This document shows, one piece after another, positions 1 through 11,685 of a DNA stretch of 64,000 nucleotides. Source of the stretch: Ornithodoros turicata (taxonomy: Eukaryota > Arthropoda > Arachnida > Ixodida > Argasidae). Location of the stretch: contig NC_088210.1 in assembly GCF_037126465.1 (NCBI RefSeq), positions 16,455,511 to 16,519,510 of the forward strand. Reading direction: 5' to 3'. A model generated the notes under the pieces. The model was not told the origin of the DNA and ran no database searches. It saw nothing but the letters and a program-made list of their open reading frames with translations. Position 1 is the first letter of the stretch. Every line of letters begins with the position of its first letter. A program made the translations under genes and the position numbers.

Positions 1-918
1 GGTTCACAGCTAGACAAGTCTGATTTTTTATTTTTTGCACAAAAACTACTTGGCCAAATTTATTAGCTTTTCCACCAGTGACCATTCCATACAATAAGCG
101 TTCAAATATATATAAAAAGAATAAAAGTTTCACACTCCCGATGGGACTTCACTGGTCTGACCTGACATGAAATTTGCAGAGTACAGAATCCATTTAGCTA
201 TCGCAGCCACCCATACGTGTGACACTTCCCCTATGTTCACGCTGGCACTGCCACTCATTAGCTTTTTCTTTCGTGAATTACTTGTTGACACTGTCCCCTA
301 GGCTTTTGAAGGCTCTATGTGTTGTGTTTGTCCCTAGACGGAGCTCACCTCAGCTCGTTTGCCCATCTACATATTCGTGCAATATCACAAAAGTGTTTTA
401 GGTACGTTTCTTGGTTGTTGTTGCATAACAGTTAAACCTCAATATAACGAAACGGTACACAAGGAAATTTGTGTTAGAGCAAAATAATTTGTAGTCCCTG
501 CCAAAATTATTATCTAAACTATATTATCACTAAACTACATAAAAAACTCAATTAATAATAAAATAATTTATATAAAATAAATAATAACAAAAATAAAAGA
601 TAAAAATCTAATAAAACTGAGTTATAAACAAAAAGAAAAACATTGGAGACTTCTTAAAATTTAATTAGGTACAAGTTTTCGGGCAGAGCCTGCGCTTCTT
701 CAGGTCATTTATTCAATTTTAGTCTCATGTAGTATTAATAGTAGTATTAATTAAAGACTCCAGTGTTTTGCTTTTTGTTTGTGATTTTCCCCCTTGTGGA
801 TCGACACTTCTGTCATTTTCTTCTCTGCCAAAACTAAATTATGTAAGACTCGTAACAAAAATAAATGAATAAATAAATAAATAAACAAATAAAACTCAAA
901 CTCAATTCACTGCCATGT
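1..918. other. AT-rich non-coding segment, no gene seen
   Basis: No supported exon. From about 427 there is a start resembling the ends of TA-inserting DNA elements (AACCTCAATATAACG; compare the end near 12455-12475, read in reverse). An imperfect inverted repeat pairs 620-655 with 740-780 (AAACAAAAAGAAAAAC against its complement). A tetranucleotide AAAT/AAAC run lies at 860-895. The missing 3' exons of the DIS3L2-like gene were looked for here and not found. Confidence 0.4.
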
Positions 919-3900
919 TTAGTCAGGCTCGATACAATGGAAGAAATCGTGTTCCCTGTGAGCTTCGTCATATCGAGGTTCGACTACACTTTCAGCACAA
1001 GCGCCATAGGCATCCGTGAGATCATTGGAACCCGTCAATACCTGCACTAAAAAAAATATAGGATAAGATGCATAGGTACCTCTATGGTATCTGGTGGGCG
1101 TACAAAAGGAACGTGGGACAGCCCATCCCAGTTGGACCCTTGAGACAACGGCGGAGAATCGGAGAAAAAGTCGTCGTCGTCCTGCAGGTGCCCACAACCG
1201 TCCCCTTCTGCCTCATCATTTTTGTCCAGCTCTGGTACCGAGCTAAAAGCGCCTTCATCTACAGCTGAATTCGTCGACGACTGCACATTTCCGTCGGCGG
1301 GACTCTGTTGTGGTTCATCCGCGTTTACGGGTTGTGTCTCTCGCTTTGACGCTTGAGAGGCTGGAGTGAGAGACGCCGCATCCCAGTCTGGATCTAGAAC
1401 TTCGAGAATGGAGCGATGACTCTGCTGTTCCCACTGGCGAATCTTGTCCCAGTGAATCTGAACGGAACAAGTGACAAAGTTTGAGCCGTCTCCTCATTGT
1501 ACGTTGACGTACTCACCTTCCACTGAGACTGGGGCTTCACTAAAACTGCAACCACATCCCCGTTGAGAGCACGGTTCCGGTCATGTAGTCCGCCAACATA
1601 TATGTCCATCTGACTGTCCTGCAACAATTGCGTTTTCAAACAGCCGATGAATACGATTTCCAGGAAGTCACCCCTCCAAAACTGCTTGCAATATGTGTGC
1701 GTGAAGATTCCAATATAACTCTACATGAAATACTGTAGTTCACGTTCGCATTTTGGCATATTCTTCTTGTACGATAAGCAATGTACAATAAGCCGAGAAA
1801 AACACATAGTCTCCAGGATTATGCATACTGGAAGTTTTTCCACCCGAATTCGCATAAATTTAGAGCACCCAATTTTTACCCACCAAATTTAGAAAAAAAT
1901 ATTTCCGGAATACTGCAGCCTCTAGTGTTCATCCATGTTCAGCGTCGGCCGACAATCTACTTGGCAATTTTTTTCGTCCGAAAAGTGCTTAGATATTAAA
2001 TAAAAGGACTCAGCACTGATTCCACAGCAATGGATGCTCCGGCAGCAACATCATCAGTGCGACGTCCCTCCCAGACAGGAAGAGTGAGAGGATGGCGCAC
2101 AGAAGCTTTGTTTCCGCGAGTTCTTATGCTTCGCGCGGCTGCAGCAACCCTTTTCTCAAGGTCGTGCTTGGATTGGTGCAAAACCTTGGCGGTGAGAATG
2201 ACATTCTTTGCCTTTTTCCAGAGAGGGAATTCCAGCTTACTCTCAACATCCGCCGTCTGCTCGACGTGCTTGTCATACGTCAATATTTCACCTGGGATTT
2301 TCGATACTGTGGTCAGTGATCAATGAGGAGTACAATGACACCACAGTTTTGGAATCAACTAGAATGGGTGCGACCACCCCTGAATGAACTGTCCAGTGTA
2401 CTGGTAGGGGACAACTTCCATTTTGTTTTGTGATTACCTTTGCAAGCCAAGTGCAGCTCGAAGTCATACCCGCATTAATCATAGCTAGCGCCTGACTTTT
2501 TCGGGTTTTATTTTTGGCCAAATTCGATTGGTAAATATCGGGTGATATTTTTCATTTGAAAATTCGGGTGTATTCGGGTGATTTTTTTTGTTTAATAAAA
2601 ATTTGTCTTAACATGGAACTAATGTTTAGCAATGTTATCAAATTTTATTTTAACGCACGCTTATGAGCGTGCCACGCGACCCGGATGTTTTCGGGTAGAT
2701 TCGGGTTACACCCGAATTTTACAGATTTCGTTTCGCAGGTACGGGTTTACCCCGAAAAAGTCATGCCCCAATCATAGCTTGAAGTTACACCTGCCACTTG
2801 CACTTTGTGACTACATCTAAAAGTGCCACGCTCGTACCGGAGCCCCTACTGCGCAATTGTCGCAAGAAAGCTTAACAGAAGTACACTGCCTCTCAAGGCT
2901 TGCGGAGTAACCCTGTAAGTTTAGAACAGTCTAATGGAATGCCACATGCGTGAAGGCGACATGAAACACAACGCTTCAGAAGGCGTGATGGCCAGGCACG
3001 ATGGCAACAGCAGCTTTCGTAAGTGTCTATTATCTACGGTGAGGTACGGATACTGCTCTGCACCGATTGCGCTACTGATTCACAGCATCCTTCTACCGTC
3101 TAAATCAGGCTTGAAAAGAAATCAAATCAAGTTTGAAAAGAAAATGCCTTCGTTTGGCTCATGCAGAACCAGGACAGATAGAAAGGGCAAAACTCTACCA
3201 GATAATAAAGGAAACGGAACATATGTATATAAAGCTGTTTGCACACACAAAGCACATACAACACAAGCTGAAACACTGTACCTCTGAACTCAAAATACAG
3301 TCACACTCGTACATGTATCCAAGAACAAACGTGGCATAAACCAGCTTCCCAAAGGGAAGCAAAACAAAAATGTTGGCTTGGCCTGGGAATTCATTTACAC
3401 AGTAGTTGGCACATCAATTAGCTCAAGGAGCAGTAAAGGCAAAATGGTAGGTTTCTTTTCAGGCAGAATTTGCAGGAGAGGGGCCCTAGGCAGGGCAGGG
3501 GTGTATGCATGCACCATGAGGTCCCATGAAAATGGCCCATTCATTATTTCAATTAACACTATATCAGAAATTTGCGGTTTGCACGCAGGTTTGCTTCCCT
3601 AAATATTCACTACGTTGAGGTTCTACAGTATTGGTGAGCAAGATTTACGTCCAGGCTATGCGCTGCACTGAGCTTCTTTGAGAAAGGACAGAGCCGGCAA
3701 CAACGCTTCCTTTCGAAGGTGCGCATTGAGGAAGTCTTTTTCATACCGCCACCGGCGCAACACTTAACGATGTAAGCAATTAAGTACTAAAAAGGCATCT
3801 CGGTTTTAAATAATTTCTTGCAATAAAATCATGACCAGAGGAAAAAAAGGCACTCCTCCCAATTTGGCATAGTACTGTACTAAGTTTTTCCGCTATCCCG

Positions 3901-6900
3901 TCGCAGAACTTCACAAAGATTACAAACAGCAACGATCTTTGAAAGGAACAATGATTAACGAGCAAGCTAATTTACTTCAGAAAAAAAGAAAAGAAAAGAA
4001 GCTGTGGCATCGCGCTACCAGTAAAAATTCCAGTCATGATGCAGGCACTCTACACAAGTAGCACATTCTCATCACACAAACGGTTCACGTGCAACCGCAG
4101 TAGAAGAAGAATATACCACATAATATGTATGCTGCAAGACCAGAAAGAGGGGGAGGGGAAAAAAAATACAGTGGTGTGCAAAAAAAAGTTGCAAATAAAA
4201 AATGAACCAAAACCAGCATCGAAGAAGGAGCCTAATGTGCTGTCCATTCTTGCCTGTCCCCCCTTCCACCACGGAAGGAAAAAAATGGAAAGAGAGAACT
4301 ACCGAGGATTACCGGCGCACTGATAAAGGAGTCCTCGTAGTTCCGCGGGTTGATGCGAAGGACACCCTGCAGACAGAAACGCTGTGTCAGGACTAAGCTC
4401 ACGAATTTTGACAAGATAAGAGAGCTGCACGCATTTACCTCAAGCACTTCACCCTTTTTTAAGGCATGTTGCACCTCACACAGGGGCATGTAGGCATCGT
4501 ACTGCAGAGGAAAAAAAAAGTAATTAATGAAGTGATAACAGTGTGAGAGGTGCCGCAGAGCAGCGGCAAACAGGCAGTTTATGTTGGCAGCATAGTATAC
4601 AGGGTGTTTTTTTTACTTGTTACAGAATTTTTGTAAAAAAACTAGCAGAGCAAAATAGATGTCGCTTTTGCAGTTGAGTTATATGGCCAGGCGAACATTC
4701 TCTCGAAGAGTATATAGCTACAAGATCACTAATTACCTGAAAATCTCAAATTAACTCTTTAATTATGGGATTTCGTGTAAAAGCGAGATAACACAATGGG
4801 AGATATTCCTCGATGAAAGTGCGTAGTTCTTGTTTCGGCTCATTTGCATAGCGAAGTTCAGTGATTGATATTTCAGCACACGTGCGCGTTTAAAGTTTTT
4901 TTTTTAAAACATAGAATGGCTTTCAACGAGGAATTTCTCCCGTTCTACATCGCTTTTACACCAAAATCCCCTAATTAAAGAGATAATTAATGAATTTTAG
5001 GTAATTAATAATCTTATAGTGACATACGTTCTTCGAGAGAATGTTCGCCCTGCCATATAACTCAACTGCGAAAAGGGCATCTATTTTGCTCTGCTAGTTT
5101 TTTTTTAAATAAAAATTCCGTAACGAATAAAAACAAAACACCCTGTACAACAGTTTCTTGCTTGTAAAGCCAGAGCAACGAGCTATACATGTGACAGAAC
5201 AATAATTTTAATATTTTTTATATTTTTATTTTTCATATTTATAAGGGCTTGGGGCTATGTCTCATAGGAAATAATCCTCCCATTCATCAAACAACAGTGG
5301 TCTACATAACTGAGAATGATTCGCTGCTCATAATGGCTACGTAGCCGACACTTAGCCAACTGTCCCGACGACTTCCCAAAAAAAAAGGGGGGGGGGGGGG
5401 GGCGAGATGCGTTTGTAAAGTTGTAGCTGTACTGCTTACCTTTGCATTCCTACTCTTGTTCCTCTGTTTCTGTGAAGTCGCCAGTGAAAGACCGGTGCTT
5501 TCTTTAAGAAAATAAATTAATAAATAAATAAGCAAGCATGCAACAAGTAGGAGGGTGATGACCACCTGGTTGAAGCATAATACAGCTGGTCACCTACCAG
5601 AGACTGGGCTATTTGAATGGCCCGTTCCCAATGACGATAGGACGCTAGAAGGTGTGTACGCACTTCTGTAGCTCGCAGAGGGTGTTGATGTGCTTTCAGA
5701 CCCAGACCTAGTAAACACAGAAGAGCGTGTCCCACTGTAGTGTACCGGTACTAAATCCTGTTGAACGTAGAACAGCCCTGCTGGCAATATTATTTGCCTC
5801 CTGTCGAGCTACTACGCTCTTACAAATGAACTTCACCACACAGCACGCTCCTAGACAACCATAATCTCGAATGATATCGTTATCTGCCTTGATTTGTTGA
5901 AAATGGAAGGCGTACGCCTTTTTTGTGACACTTACGCTGTTCAAATCCTAATTGTATATTGTATCATAACTGCAAAAGATTCGACAAAACAGGAGGACGG
6001 AAATGAGGACGCAGTACACGAACCTCGTACATCGATGTCCAGCATGGCGCGACCTCACATCATCTGGCAAAAAGTTGCCAACCTGTGGCCTCGGATCAGA
6101 GAACGCCCTGTTCCGAAGATCGGGCGGAGTCCAAGCACTTGAAGAACTACTACTTGAGCTGGAGGGCACTGGAATACGGGATGCTGAGGCAGAAATAGGA
6201 GGAGGCGCTCCGTGTCTGGGAGGCGATCTCAGGTACTGAAGGTCACCCACTGTGTGGGCGCCCTGTGGGCTTGGAAGCAGAGAGGACCGCAGCTGTGGCA
6301 CGTGTTTCCCCTGCGAGACCATTGCCCTTGCTGTTGAACTCGCTCGTGAGCATAGCTAGTGCACCTCTCGTTCGTGGAATAGCGGAACAAGATGGCAAAG
6401 AACGCACAAGTCACTTCATGTTGTATGTATTTGTCCCTTCTGTGTTGTTCCAGCCTCAGAACATCAGTTCTTTCACGTTCAACAGTTGCCGCCTGCGTCG
6501 ATCCCGTCGTATGAATGTGTGTATGAGTGAGCAAAAATGTAAGAGTGAAAGGAGGATGAGTGAGAGAGAGTGGCTGGTTTGTCCCTTCAGATGACGCACC
6601 CTGGAAGTCGCTGAGAAGGCGTGTTAGCTTAGCTCAATTGGTAGAGCCCTGGACCGGCAATCCAGAAGATGTGGGTTCGAGTCCTACAGCTAGCTAACCT
6701 TTTCAGTGACTTTCATCTTTCATCGTTAACTTCATGTTGTTGCTGGGATGTTAACATACTACATAATAGCAATGTTAATAACGTAACATTGTTGCGCTTA
6801 TTTGAGTGTTTTTGTTTGTAGTGTGTTTGTGCTTTGTACTCCTGTACACCCCGCTCCTACCCAGGACTCTAGATGGAGGCATGTAGTATTTGAAAATAAA

Positions 6901-7306
6901 TAAAATAAAACAAAATAAAATGAAGTAACAATCTTTTCACAGTGCTACCTTATTGCTGACTCCGTCACTTCAGCAGTCTTATGTGTATATCTTCTCACGT
7001 TAAATTTTCGACTTTATGCACCCGTGCAAAAGAAGCTGTATCACGGATCGAATACCTTGGAGTGCCTGCCAGATGTGCGGCTGGGCTTGGTGTCGAAGGC
7101 AGCGTCTGGACTGGACTTCTTTGACTGTCTGCGAGGCTGAGAAGATCCCGTCCCCCTTTGTTGTTGTTGGCCCCCTCTTCGCTTTGGGGTGGCACCCTCC
7201 AGACTTAGGTGATTTAAGCTGCGATTCACGTGTGCCACGCGTTGAGACTCGCTGCCTGGGGGAACCGTGCTGTCCTCCATATGCTCCTCATGTGGCCCTC
7301 ACCTCT
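919..7306 (-). CDS. DIS3L2: DIS3L2-like 3'-5' exoribonuclease, N-terminal part
   Basis: DIS3L2 is a cytoplasmic RNase II/RNB-family exonuclease that degrades oligouridylated RNAs. Coding exons on the minus strand, all phase 0: 7280-7056 (start ATG 7280), 6235-6083, 4501-4439, 4366-4313, 1618-1517, 1457-1080 and a possible last exon 1041-919. The third and fourth carry DAYMPLCEVQ and GVLRINPRNYEDSF, and the fifth carries DRNRALNGDVV followed by QSQWK; these match the conserved cold-shock region of animal DIS3L2. Exon 1457-1080 is acidic, like the linker before the second cold-shock domain in the human protein. The RNB catalytic domain is not present; it should lie beyond the left edge. Exon 1041-919 opens in frame after a good acceptor but stops after 40 residues, so it is either an alternative short end or a false exon. 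Exon 6235-6083 is Ser/Pro-rich, has no counterpart I recall in human DIS3L2 and may be optional. Confidence 0.85.
1996..2309 (-). CDS. unidentified coding-like exon inside a DIS3L2 intron
   Basis: An open frame of about 100 codons follows an acceptor-like site (ending CCACAG) near 2309 and runs to a TAA at 1996-1998. It includes ILTYDKHVEQTADVESKLEF near its start, then a charged region ending RSIRTRG, and finishes with LPVWEGRRTDD. Codon choice looks coding and the composition (Lys/Glu/Ala-rich, helix-prone) is unlike chance frames here. It lies between DIS3L2 exons 4313 and 1618, on the same strand, but ends in a stop and matches nothing I know in DIS3L2. It could be an alternative terminal exon, a retrocopy fragment or part of a mobile element. 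Family not recognised. Confidence 0.3.
2310..4312. other. intron of the DIS3L2-like gene, no gene seen
   Basis: Intronic relative to the minus-strand gene. At 2500-2770 a degenerate motif TTCGGGT recurs many times on both strands, giving a low-complexity element; a similar one sits at 15115-15430. The rest has no convincing exon, and open frames here are short with intron-like composition. Confidence 0.4.
4600..5145. mobile_element. foldback DNA element, CAGGGTG ends, TA flanks
   Basis: Begins TA/CAGGGTGTTTT and ends AAAACACCCTG/TA. Almost the whole element folds on itself: GCGAACATTCTCTCGAAGA near 4692 returns as its complement near 5030-5050, and TTAATTATGGGATTTCGTG pairs with the segment near 4962-4985. 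No open reading frame, so it is non-autonomous. The TA duplication is compatible with the Tc1/mariner group or other TA-inserting families. It lies in an intron of the DIS3L2-like gene. Confidence 0.7.
5385..5402. repeat. poly-G tract
   Basis: An uninterrupted run of about 17 G preceded by A-tracts. Comparable homopolymer G/C runs occur near 11497, 23148, 31569, 53890 and 62555. Confidence 0.7.
5815..5945 (+). mobile_element. solo left arm of the GAACTTCACC palindromic MITE
   Basis: Starts CTCTTACAAATGAACTTCAC and continues through ATGATATCGTTATCTGCC and GATTTGTTGAAAA to the central GTGACACTTACGCTG, then diverges. The right arm present in full copies (for example 13441-13689) is missing. Lies in a DIS3L2 intron. 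Confidence 0.7.
6623..6760 (+). mobile_element. tRNA-derived SINE, head resembling tRNA-Ala(GGC)
   Basis: The head 6623-6699 folds like a tRNA: acceptor GTTAGCT with AGCTAAC, a box A-like AGCTCAATTGGTAGAGC, anticodon arm CTGGA/TCCAG with loop CCGGCAA (anticodon GGC), and T-arm GTGGG-TTCGAGT-CCTAC. Four extra bases separate T-arm and acceptor strand, which argues against a working tRNA. The tail CTTTTCAGTGACTTTCATC is repeated with part of the head at about 37758-37830, so this is a dispersed SINE. The A-rich run at 6890-6925 could be its tail. Confidence 0.7.
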
Positions 7307-8329
7307 CTGCACACAAGAGAAGATACTATTAGTAGTACTGACGTGATGGAAGCATAGTTGTGCATCTAATCACTCAATTAGTGAAGGGCACAAGGACCTG
7401 AATCATTTCAAAAGATGTACGTGACAAGGCTGTTTATTTTGATTTTGATTGAATTTTCCCGACAGGTGTACCAGGGTCTTGCACAGGATTGCGTTGGTCT
7501 CACCTGTCTCTGCTGACTTTTAGGGCTTCTCTGCCTATTTCTTTCTTTTTTTCTTTTTTTGCAGGTGCCTTGGAGGTGGTAAAATTTCCAGGGAGTGCTG
7601 AGGGAGGGGGGCTGAAAAAATCCTTGCCTCCTTGCTGGCTTTTGGGGTATTTTGGGATTTCTGCTGTCTTCTATACTCTTTTCTTTTTCTTTTTTAAGGA
7701 TATTTGTGGGGGCGTGCCGGGAAAATACCTGAGTTATACAACAACCAGTTTCTGTGCGTGCTCACTGAATAACTCGATATTCTATGGAGTCTATCATGTA
7801 AGGTAGTCTTGCTCGCGGGTTATCACATGCACTTTCCAGAGCTCTGTCTACAGAGCTTGGAAAATGTGCAAGATAAGAGAGTTCTCCGAAATCACAGAGA
7901 TTAGACAAGGAACTGGTCATACGCCTACCCTATATTGCGTAGGCAACCTAACTGATCTTTGGTGGTTTAGTTCAACACACTACTTCTCGAAGCCGCCCCT
8001 TATCAGGGAAACAATGGCTTTGCGCTGCTTACACGGCTTACACCCGAGTGTGATTACTGGGGCTATGCCGATATGAGCATACACATAACCATTTCTTTTG
8101 TAGCACTTGCATCCCAGCTGCGCACATAAGCCGTGGACGTGTGTAGTAGATAACAGTTGTGTGATATGTCACCTGACATTGTGCAAGTTACACAAAGCCG
8201 TAACAATAACAAGTTACCCAGCCTGTCCGCCAATCTTCGCATAAGAGCCAGCGTGCAAAACCCAACGAAACAGACTGAAAAACCACACGCAGATCTTCAG
8301 TGACGAATCGAAAGATAGCAAAGGCTTAC

Positions 8330-8610
8330 CTTTGCAATCCTTCCGCAAGAGATCTCGAAAACCAGGTGCAGAAACTTATTCTACGCTTATTCGACGGAAG
8401 CCAACAGCACTAAATGGCGGCCATCGCTTGCCGATGTTTGTGTCGATGGACTTGCCAGACGCCACGACGGCTCCACCACCGAGTGTAACCGAGTATGCGG
8501 ACGCTCGCAGAAAATCCATAATCGTGCAGGCGAAAGCAGAACAGTGTTCGGAAGAGACGCTGCTCGAGATCGTGTCAAGTATCACTCTATAGCAGCTGTG
8601 AACCCGTTTG
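8330..8610 (-). other. probable 5' untranslated exon of the DIS3L2-like gene
   Basis: On the minus strand a strong donor (AAAG then GTAAGC) ends an exon at 8330, and the first coding exon of the DIS3L2-like gene has a good acceptor at 7307-7308 followed by 26 bases of leader before its ATG. The segment 8400-8610 is richer in CpG than its surroundings. The upstream end is a guess. The plus strand of the same stretch also has a coding-looking frame ending at 8592 (with APPPSVTEYADARRKS), so a plus-strand terminal exon is a live alternative. Confidence 0.45.
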
Positions 8611-9763
8611 CGAGGCAATTTGTTGGCTGCATTTTATTTGTGACACGAACGTTCAGCGTTGTGTCACACGTTGTGTAGAAGTCCGATACACGACCCCATG
8701 GCCAACAAATCTGCGCTTTTTACTAATCAGGACTGTGCTCCTTCAGAACGCTCTGAAAACTAATCATCGCAGAGAATGATACCGTTATCACTCCTGAGCA
8801 GGGATTTTCACAGCACCCCCCAACCCCCAAATTTTGCACCCCCCCAAAAAAAAATTACAGCACAGAAAGGCCAAAAACGCCACAAAAGCAGCAGATATGG
8901 GCGTCACCCCGCCCCATAGATGAAAATCCTGGGAATCATTTCCAGTGATTTATCCAGACCCCCCCCTACACCCCCCTAACACTTCAATTGTTCAGTGACA
9001 CCCCCTAACTTTTTCACCTTGCGATTTCAGCTTTAGACACATGTCGGTAAGCTGTAATGACGTAGCTACAATAATGACCTCTCCCCCCCATTTTTTCCAA
9101 CACCCCTTCATGCTTGGGATTCTGGATAAACCACTGATCCTTGCTCCTGATTTGTAGAAAGCGCGCGTGGCGTATGCCTTTTTGTAGCAATTACCAATAA
9201 ACGTCACAAAAGAAGTAACGATGGATGTCATTCAGGATGGTTGTTATAAGAGCATGTTATGTGGTGGAGTTCTGTTCTTTAGTGTTGGTGCCCCAGAGTT
9301 CCTCTATGCCTCGATTCCTCAAGCACAGTGCTATCGAAAAGAGGCTCTGGAGAAGGGAGTGGTCACCACATTTGACCCACAATGGCGTTTCGGCAATTTC
9401 GAGTTTCCCCATTGGTGGCGCCTTTTCTCAAAAGTACCCGCAATGCAACATGAAGGGAATCACCACCCACCACCACCACCACCAAGGGAATTTTCTGGAG
9501 CGGTCTACTGGTCCAGTCTTCAACCGAGATACTACAAGCATGTATAGGTAACTAGTACATATATAATTCATCAGTATATGAAGGGTCATTGCATAATGGT
9601 AGGCAACACTGAGGAAACACTGTTTCTTCCGGAGCTCGGCAGCGAAGGGTACGACGCTCAACGCCTTTCCTGCACCTGAACAGAATAAAAGAGAACGAAA
9701 CAATGATGGCATAAATGCGAGAGAACATAGCTTATAGCTTCGCGGCAAAAAAATTGTAAGTAC

Positions 9764-9887
9764 CGGAAGAAGGCGACGCTGGTGACACCGCCTGAAGATC
9801 GAAGACACTTTCGGCCTTCGCAGCCTTCGCCAAAGAATTCCGCCCACTCCGATGACGCTTGTAGACTGTTGCTGGGACAGTACACAT
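9764..9887 (-). CDS. candidate first coding exon, unidentified
   Basis: On the minus strand an ATG at 9887 directly follows an in-frame TAG. The frame reads MCTVPATVYKRHRSGRNSLA, then SVFDLQAVSPASPSS, and reaches a donor-like site (TCCG then GTACTT) ending at 9764, phase 1. Codon use looks coding and the region upstream (9960-10130) has a CpG-rich, promoter-like composition. No downstream exon in the right phase was identified, and the encoded protein is not recognised. Could be a chance frame. Confidence 0.25.
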
Positions 9888-10129
9888 CTAATGGAAGCAA
9901 GACGAGATTTCGATTGAAGGGTTTGGGAAAGCATGTTTGACTGCGTATGTTTCACGCAGCCACTTTCGTAATAAGATTTACAAAAACGCGCTTTCCAAAG
10001 CTCGACAGGCTGAGTGCGGCGCCAAATGGGGAATTTTCTCGCGGAGGACCAGGCAGTTACCATGGGAACAGGTACGCTTCGCGCCGTCCCATGAAGAAGT
10101 GCGCGCGCCGTTTTCTACGATAATACCTC

Positions 10130-10560
10130 TTCCCCATGCACGTAGGTCAGCTGTTTGCGCAGCTCTCCAGTTTTCCTCTCTCCCCTGTTGCCCGTGGAGC
10201 AACCTTATTGATCACGCTCCCATGTAAGGGGCGCGGTGTCTTCTGTGGACCCACGCAGACATACATGCTGGTCTATGAATTCCCCTTCATGCTGCCTTGT
10301 GAGTGGACAGACACTTCGTCACGTGGTTTCTCCTAACTTTACCAACTTTACCCTCTCCCTGCGCATTAAACATATCCCCCCCTCTCCCTGCGAGTGTCTG
10401 TCTGTCCACTCACGAGGCAGCAATAAAAGAGCATTCGGTGGCCAGCATGGGTCCACAGAAGAGACGTGCGCTTCAACATTGCAATGGCGCCCGGTTATTT
10501 GGGAGTAGGACCAATGAGGTCGCTCCATGAACAATAGGGAAGAGAGGGAAACTCAAGAGG
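10130..10560. mobile_element. foldback MITE, CTCTCCAGTTTTCC arms
   Basis: The left arm (GCGCAGCTCTCCAGTTTTCC, then CCGTGGAGCAACCTTATTG) returns as its complement at 10505-10560 (CCAATGAGGTCGCTCCATG, then AGAGGGAAACTCAAGAGGTG). Inner arms also pair: GAGTGGACAGACACTTCGTC with the stretch near 10390-10415. A partial second copy lies at about 25585-25830. No open reading frame of a transposase. Confidence 0.6.
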
Positions 10561-11524
10561 TGCGCGGACAACTGGCCTACTTGCATAGCGGATACCTTTC
10601 GAACGCAGGATCGCATAGGCATGGGATTTTGTTTGGACTATTCAGGTGAGAAATCTTCGCATGAATTCCCACAATTATAGTGGGATCGGGAAAGGGAATT
10701 GTGATTGTCTGATTGGGAATTCCTTTTTTTTTATTACGTGTCGTGGGTGTTTCTACTAGCACTTGCTATTGACCCTTCGGCAAGGTCTTCTATGTAACGT
10801 TAAGTAAGTAAATAAACAAACTCATTCCACAAAGGTGCATGCAAAGTGCGTATATGCAAAGCGCTATACAGTCAAGAAGTACGCATGCTGTTCTTATGAC
10901 TCAAAAGACAAAACGCTATCACTCTGAATGCCTGGTCAGCTTTGAGCATGCTGTGCGGTGAAGTACTATTTTGAAAGCGTATTGTGTAGGGTAAGGGTCA
11001 ATCATCTCCCAATGTGATTGTACTCCTGCAGCCGTCGACAAACAATGCAATGTACAAACAGTACTACCACATGTACGAAAGATGGAACCGCTGACATAGA
11101 AAAACTCACCCTTGAGCCCCAGATATTCACGTTTTCGATACCTAACGTAGGTACTCTCCGAGGGTACACAATCAACAGCCGTAGAGCACAACATGATAAG
11201 ACAGAACACGTCGCCAGAGAGTCCAAATAATCCGAGATGTGAAGCCATAATAACACCAAGGCTGCGCTTGATCGGCAGAAAGCGCCCGCCGCGCTTACAG
11301 CACATAAATCCTTCAAGCAATCATGACGGCTTCATTTGAACGGCGCGCACAGCACTTTAGGTTGTCTCTCAGTACTAATGAAACGAGCATGAAGTATGGA
11401 AACTGCCCCGAGTTGGGTCCCAAAAGAGAGTAGAGAGGCATAACAATCATCACGTGTGCTGTTGTGAAACAGAGGTGTCGGAATGTGTGAGAGCCGGGGG
11501 GGGGGGGGGGGGGGGGCATGTTGC

Positions 11525-11685
11525 ACTTTTAGTCTACAGGTTCAAATTTGTGAAGTTAGCTGCAACCATTTGCGAGTTCTTCGCAGAACGGCGAATCGCG
11601 GTAGCAGACGAACTCTGACTTTATGTGGCCACGTAGCGAAGGATGGAGAAGAGGTATTGAGCAGGCCTTCTGTCTGGCTTGACAT
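11525..11685 (+). repeat. left half of a dispersed repeat shared with 30160-30310
   Basis: Shares AGTCTACAGGTTC, GCAGAACGGCGAA, GTAGCAGACGAA, CACGTAGCGAAGGA and GCAGGCCTTCTGT in the same order with 30160-30310. The matching right half of that repeat is not next to it but at 12885-13030, 1.2 kb away. Confidence 0.7.

Noticed and set aside
6623..6699. Functional tRNA-Ala gene
   Set aside because: Four extra bases disrupt the T-arm/acceptor junction and the tail is repeated elsewhere with a decayed head, which fits a SINE better.
9428..10063. A 211-codon minus-strand open frame
   Set aside because: It runs through a CCA microsatellite (giving a poly-Trp run) and several unrelated segments; only the piece at 9764-9887, in another frame, looks coding.
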